A DNA stretch of 7,971 nt from Acidobacteriota bacterium (GTDB lineage Bacteria > Acidobacteriota > Terriglobia > Versatilivoradales > Versatilivoraceae), in NCBI GenBank assembly GCA_028875135.1, contig JAPPFQ010000685.1, positions 1 through 7,971 of the forward strand, written 5' to 3'. The position numbers and the translations under genes were made by a program. The stretch's first letter is position 1. Each line of letters starts with the position of its first letter. The notes beneath the pieces were generated by a model. It was not told where the DNA came from, made no database searches, and saw only the letters and a list, made by a program, of their open reading frames with translations. This document shows positions 5,441 through 7,971 of this stretch, piece after piece.

Positions 5441-5458
5441 TTAATGGTAATTAATGGT
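5441..5458. repeat. Tandem TTAATGGT repeats, likely operator
   Basis: TTAATGGT occurs at 5441-5448 and 5451-5458, one DNA helical turn (10 bp) apart. A degenerate third unit, TTACTGTT, follows at 5461-5468 with the same phase. The array covers the regulator's predicted -10 and ends at the -35 shared with the ARPP-1 gene. This is a good position for autorepression by the MerR-like protein (inference); typical MerR sites are inverted rather than direct repeats. Confidence 0.5.
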
Positions 5459-5473
5459 GTTTACTGTTGACAA
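5444..5473 (-). promoter_or_regulatory. Possible promoter of the MerR-like regulator
   Basis: Minus-strand TTGTCA (5473-5468, five of six) and TACCAT (5449-5444, four of six) are 18 bp apart. The start of transcription would fall near 5437, leaving a leader of about 8 nt and no room for a ribosome binding site. Its -35 overlaps that of the opposite promoter. Confidence 0.4.
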
Positions 5474-5494
5474 GGTCCCCACAAGCCCTATAAT
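5467..5494 (+). promoter_or_regulatory. Consensus sigma70 promoter of the ARPP-1 gene
   Basis: TTGACA (5467-5472) and TATAAT (5489-5494) match the consensus perfectly with a 16-bp spacer. Transcription would begin near 5501, about 38 nt before the ATG. The spacer lacks the 19-20 bp stretch typical of MerR-activated promoters, so the MerR-like protein would more likely repress than activate here (inference). Confidence 0.8.
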
Positions 5495-5526
5495 AATGCA
5501 CTTTACTGATTTTTGCTGACCATATC

Positions 5527-5532
5527 AAGGAG
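5527..5532 (+). promoter_or_regulatory. Ribosome binding site AAGGAG
   Basis: AAGGAG ends 6 nt before the ATG at 5539 and favours this start over the in-frame ATG at 5566. Confidence 0.75.
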
Positions 5533-5538
5533 CCGCCG

Positions 5539-6537
5539 ATGCATCCACCGAAAACCGTCCCGCCCATGAATCCACTGAAGACCGCCCTCTCCAGTCTGAA
5601 ACTTGGAAAACCCCAATCCTGGAAAGGGCTGACGATGGTTCCTTTGCTGTCGGATTTTCGGAGCAAGCTCCGTTACCTGATGCTGGCCGACGGCCTGCGG
5701 GACGGGCTGGTCACCGTCAAGGAGGTGTCCAGCGCTGGAAGCGTCCCCGACCTCGCGGTGGAGAACCGATCCAAGCTGTCCGTGCTGATTCTCGACGGAG
5801 AAGAATTGGTGGGGGCCAAGCAGAATCGCGTGGCCAATCTCACCATGCTCATCCCGGCCCACCACACCGTGGTCATTCCGGTGTCGTGCGTGGAGGAGGG
5901 CCGTTGGGACTACGAAAGGGACGATTTTGCCGTGACCGAGCGGGTTCAATACGCTCGCGGAAGGACTGAGAGACTCGCCAGCGTGCTCAATTCGGTGGCG
6001 GAGACCGGTAAACGGTATTCCGACCAGGCCCAGGTCTGGCATTCCATCGCGGCAAAAGCCGCGGCCATGGACGCGGAATCGCCCAGCGGAGCCATGAGCT
6101 CCATCTTTGAACGCCATGCCGAGACGCTCGACCAATACGTCAAATCCGTAAAATCGCTTCCGTGGCAGTTGGGCGCGATCTTCATGGTTGGGAAGGAGCG
6201 GGTTGGCCTGGACCTGTTCGACCAGCCTGCCACCTTCGCATCGATGCTTCCCAGGCTTGTCCGCAGTTACGCCGTCGACGTCATCGAACGCCCCGTCTCC
6301 CAAAAGGTGTCGGGGCGGACGTCCCGAGCGCGAACGTTCCTCGACGGCATCATCAAGGCGTCGTTCGATGACCGCCCGGCCTTGGGGCTCGGCCGGGACC
6401 TGGGTTGCGTAGCCGATAACCTGGTGGCCGGCGCTCTCCTGGTGGACACGGTTGTGGTGCACCTGGCTGCGTTTTCCGGTTCCCGTAGCCGGCAAACCGC
6501 ACCCGGCTCGGCCCGACGACCCGCGACTTACCGCTAA
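5539..6537 (+). CDS. ARPP-1 family domain protein, function unknown
   Basis: A 332-residue protein that I recognise by pattern as the ARPP-1 family (ARG- and rhodanese/phosphatase-superfamily-associated protein domain). The family was named from gene neighbourhoods with ADP-ribosylglycohydrolase-like proteins; its biochemical activity is not known to me. Visible family features are LKLGKPQSWKGLTMVPLL (20-37), ILDGEELVGAKQNR (84-97) followed by N100 and IPAHH, PVSCVEEGRW (114-123), and the closing LGLGRDLGCVADNLVAGAL (282-300) and VVVHLAAF (305-312). Strictly polar positions such as D86, E88, E89, K94, N96, R97, C117, E119, R122 and W123 would be candidate active-site or binding residues. There is no signal peptide or membrane segment, so it is probably cytoplasmic. 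The last 20 residues are Arg/Ser/Pro-rich. It has the strongest promoter in the window and diverges from a MerR-like regulator. Confidence 0.75.
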   Translation: MHPPKTVPPMNPLKTALSSLKLGKPQSWKGLTMVPLLSDFRSKLRYLMLADGLRDGLVTVKEVSSAGSVPDLAVENRSKLSVLILDGEELVGAKQNRVANLTMLIPAHHTVVIPVSCVEEGRWDYERDDFAVTERVQYARGRTERLASVLNSVAETGKRYSDQAQVWHSIAAKAAAMDAESPSGAMSSIFERHAETLDQYVKSVKSLPWQLGAIFMVGKERVGLDLFDQPATFASMLPRLVRSYAVDVIERPVSQKVSGRTSRARTFLDGIIKASFDDRPALGLGRDLGCVADNLVAGALLVDTVVVHLAAFSGSRSRQTAPGSARRPATYR

Positions 6538-6811
6538 TCCGCCTAATTCCCAACGACTGGACCCGTGAGCAGGTAAGGCCTCTCTCGTGTCCGGTCTTGA
6601 GAAAGTGTTTTGCAACTGCAGCGGGCGAATGGGAGCAGCGAACGGCAGTCTTTGGAACGCTGCCAACTACTTCCGGCGAGGGTTGGATTCCATCCCTGTT
6701 ATCAACGACACAACCCCCAATGGAAGGCCATGCGTCCCTGTTCAGGACAGGTAACGAACCTGACACTGCCCGTGTTTCCCCGAAAATGCCTTCCAGGCAG
6801 GGACTCTGGGG
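6538..6811. other. Intergenic stretch between convergent genes
   Basis: 274 bp between the converging ARPP-1 and outer-membrane protein genes. I see no gene. Small inverted repeats exist, for example CAGGT-AACGA-ACCTG at 6748-6762, but no stem with a clear T-run, so no terminator can be assigned for either gene. Confidence 0.5.
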
Positions 6812-7762
6812 TTAGAACCCGACGCCGCCTCCGCCGAAGGTCAAGCTGACACCCAGGCTGATGAGCAGCGAGGCTGCCGTGTTCCGCCCCGCCACCACGC
6901 GTCCGACGAATCCGTTCAGGCTGATGTTGTCGGCGACGTCGGCCATCAGCCGGCCGCCGACGATGTGTGCGTCCTCCTGCAACCCCGGAAACCGGCTGGG
7001 TGAGAAACCCGCCCCGCCGATGTCGATACCGGAGAGGGCATTGACCATCCGATAGTCCGCCCCGACGGTCACATGGTCGCCGGCCGGGATGAAGAGGCCG
7101 AGATTCAGGAATACGTCGGCGGGGATGTCGACCTTCTCCCCACCCGAGGCAGCGCCGCCCACCGCCTGCGTGTTGACCTCGGTGCTGGTGCGGCTCCGGT
7201 AGCCGATCTCAGCCGAGACTCCTGCCGCGCTGCCGAACTTGCCGACAATGAGCGAGGTCTCGACCCCGGCTCCGCCGTCCCCGAGCGAGTTGATGTAGCC
7301 GGTGTCGTAGCCGCCGGGGATGATCGCGCCCACCCGCACGGCGACGCTGGGCGCGTCGCTGATGAGCTCATCCACGATTCGCCAGGTGACGGCGACGGTG
7401 GAATCGAATATCCCGCTGTAGCTCTCCTGGCCGCCCGACGGTCCGACGCCTCCCGCCACGAAGCTCCGCGCCCAGGCGGATTGCAGGTCGATGGCCACCG
7501 CGTCGCTGATGGCGTAGTTGACGCCGAACCACATGGTGTTCTGCGCCAGGTTGGCCCCGGTGGCCTCCAGCGGCCCCTTCACCTTGGTGGTCTGGCGGTA
7601 GAACTCGGTGGCGTTCTGGTTGACGAACGAAATGTTGACGGTGCCGGTCCCCGGCTCGGCCAGCCAGGGCGTGCCCTGCGCGGAAGCGGGAGGAGTGAAC
7701 AGGCACAGGGCAAGCCCCGTACCGACCAGAACGGTCACGAACGAACGACTATTGCGGATCAT
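6812..7762 (-). CDS. Exported outer-membrane beta-barrel-like protein
   Basis: A 316-residue secreted protein with a signal peptide: basic MIRNSR, hydrophobic FVTVLVGTGLALCLF (8-22) and an ASA-Q cleavage site after residue 28. The mature part alternates short hydrophobic strands with Gly/Asn/Asp turns (TGTVNISFVNQN, TMWFGVNYAISDAVAIDLQ, VTVGADYRMVNAL, NISLNGFVGRVV) and ends SLLISLGVSLTFGGGGVGF with a terminal Phe. These are typical of outer-membrane barrels of the porin or MetA/transporter-like kind. It has no POTRA, plug or OmpA peptidoglycan-binding part. The ATG at 7760-7762 was chosen because AAGGAAGG lies 10 nt upstream and the signal peptide starts there; the frame continues open to 7831. 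It follows another minus-strand gene 78 bp upstream and might be co-transcribed with it. The cargo, if it is a channel, cannot be told from sequence. Confidence 0.75.
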   Translation of the reverse strand: MIRNSRSFVTVLVGTGLALCLFTPPASAQGTPWLAEPGTGTVNISFVNQNATEFYRQTTKVKGPLEATGANLAQNTMWFGVNYAISDAVAIDLQSAWARSFVAGGVGPSGGQESYSGIFDSTVAVTWRIVDELISDAPSVAVRVGAIIPGGYDTGYINSLGDGGAGVETSLIVGKFGSAAGVSAEIGYRSRTSTEVNTQAVGGAASGGEKVDIPADVFLNLGLFIPAGDHVTVGADYRMVNALSGIDIGGAGFSPSRFPGLQEDAHIVGGRLMADVADNISLNGFVGRVVAGRNTAASLLISLGVSLTFGGGGVGF

Positions 7763-7772
7763 TTGGCAGGTA

Positions 7773-7780
7773 CCTTCCTT
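7773..7780 (-). promoter_or_regulatory. Ribosome binding site AAGGAAGG of the barrel-protein gene
   Basis: Minus-strand AAGGAAGG, 10 nt before the ATG at 7762. It decides this start over ATG at 7789 or 7831, which have no such site and would put 9 to 23 extra residues before the signal peptide. Confidence 0.6.
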
Positions 7781-7794
7781 ATTAGTCATTAGTC
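7781..7794 (-). repeat. Tandem 7-bp repeat before the barrel-protein gene
   Basis: GACTAAT occurs twice without a gap on the minus strand, directly upstream of the ribosome binding site. The element could be a binding site or chance. Confidence 0.4.
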
Positions 7795-7802
7795 GAATGG
7801 AT

Positions 7803-7817
7803 TCCGGGGAAGCCGGA
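7803..7817 (-). terminator. Small hairpin between the two right-end genes
   Basis: TCCGG and CCGGA (minus strand) pair around a 5-nt CTTCC loop, 24 nt after the stop of the gene ending at 7841. No U-run follows, so termination is doubtful; the hairpin may mark a transcript end or processing site. Confidence 0.2.
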
Positions 7818-7840
7818 CAGTGGTGTTCCAAGTCAGGACA

Positions 7841-7971
7841 TTACAGCTTGAAGCGCCTGGTCAGGAAATAGTGGACCACTTCCATCCTCGTTTTGCATTC
7901 CTCGCCCTGCACGTCTCCTTTGCCGCACAGCGCGGCGACTGCTTCGTCGTCCGGCGATCCCGTCTTCTTGC
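7841..7971 (-). CDS. C-terminus of an unrecognised protein, 5' end outside the window
   Basis: Only the last 42 codons and a TAA stop are inside the window; the first complete codon is at 7969-7967. The peptide includes GSPDDEAVAALCGKGDVQGE and ends MEVVHYFLTRRFKL, with two Cys residues 10 positions apart that could form a disulphide if the protein is exported. Third codon positions are strongly G/C in this frame and not in the others, which supports real coding. I do not recognise the family. It points the same way as the barrel-protein gene 78 bp downstream, so the two may form one transcription unit. Confidence 0.6.
   Translation of the reverse strand, partial: KKTGSPDDEAVAALCGKGDVQGEECKTRMEVVHYFLTRRFKL

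Noticed and set aside
5503..6666. 387-codon minus-strand frame opposite the ARPP-1 gene
   Set aside because: Antisense to a gene with consensus promoter, ribosome binding site and family motifs; the translation is His/Arg/Gly-rich without domains.
7073..7792. 239-codon plus-strand frame opposite the barrel-protein gene
   Set aside because: Antisense to a protein with a good signal peptide and barrel pattern; composition is Gly/Val/Asp/Arg shadow-like.
1..7971. CRISPR array, tRNA, rRNA, insertion sequence or integrase
   Set aside because: No spaced identical repeats, tRNA-like cloverleaf, rRNA segment or transposase/integrase reading was recognised; the only repeats are the short ones listed.

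Overview
High-GC (roughly 60-65 %), Gram-negative-type DNA: it encodes a lipoprotein with a lipobox, an outer-membrane barrel candidate with a signal peptide, and promoters of sigma70 type. The gene content (RbsB/RbsC-like transporter with an enlarged permease loop, ARPP-1 family protein, BrnT/CopG toxin-antitoxin pair) would fit Acidobacteriota, Planctomycetota or a related environmental lineage. No marker gene fixes the taxon, so this is a low-confidence guess.

Left part (1-2531, minus strand): a ribose/xylose-type ABC importer. A substrate-binding lipoprotein (1368-2345) is followed, after a 146-bp gap holding two hairpins, by an inner-membrane permease (1-1221) that runs off the left edge. 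The permease carries an extra domain of about 115 residues between its first and second membrane segments. Its last ~48 bases look out of frame. No ATPase gene is visible; it would have to lie further left.

Middle left (2532-3389, plus strand): a shikimate-dehydrogenase-family enzyme, divergent from the transporter. The two share a compact promoter region whose -35 elements form an inverted repeat. The enzyme keeps the catalytic Lys/Asp pair but lacks the usual Ser-x-Ser substrate motif, so its substrate may be a related cyclic polyol or acid, perhaps the one the transporter imports.

Middle (about 3390-4598): a lower-GC island with a toxin-antitoxin operon, a BrnT-like toxin (3547-3834) and a CopG-type antitoxin (3831-4106). 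It is flanked by a 26-bp imperfect direct repeat. The toxin appears to have a leaderless mRNA, while the antitoxin has a strong ribosome binding site. The ~490 bp after it hold no convincing gene.

Right part: a MerR-like regulator with a long charged linker (4599-5429, minus) diverges from an ARPP-1 family protein (5539-6537, plus). Their promoters appear to share one -35 element, with tandem TTAATGGT repeats on the regulator side. This pair is the least understood system here. Further right, on the minus strand, are an exported beta-barrel-like protein (6812-7762) and the C-terminus of an unrecognised protein (7841-7971).
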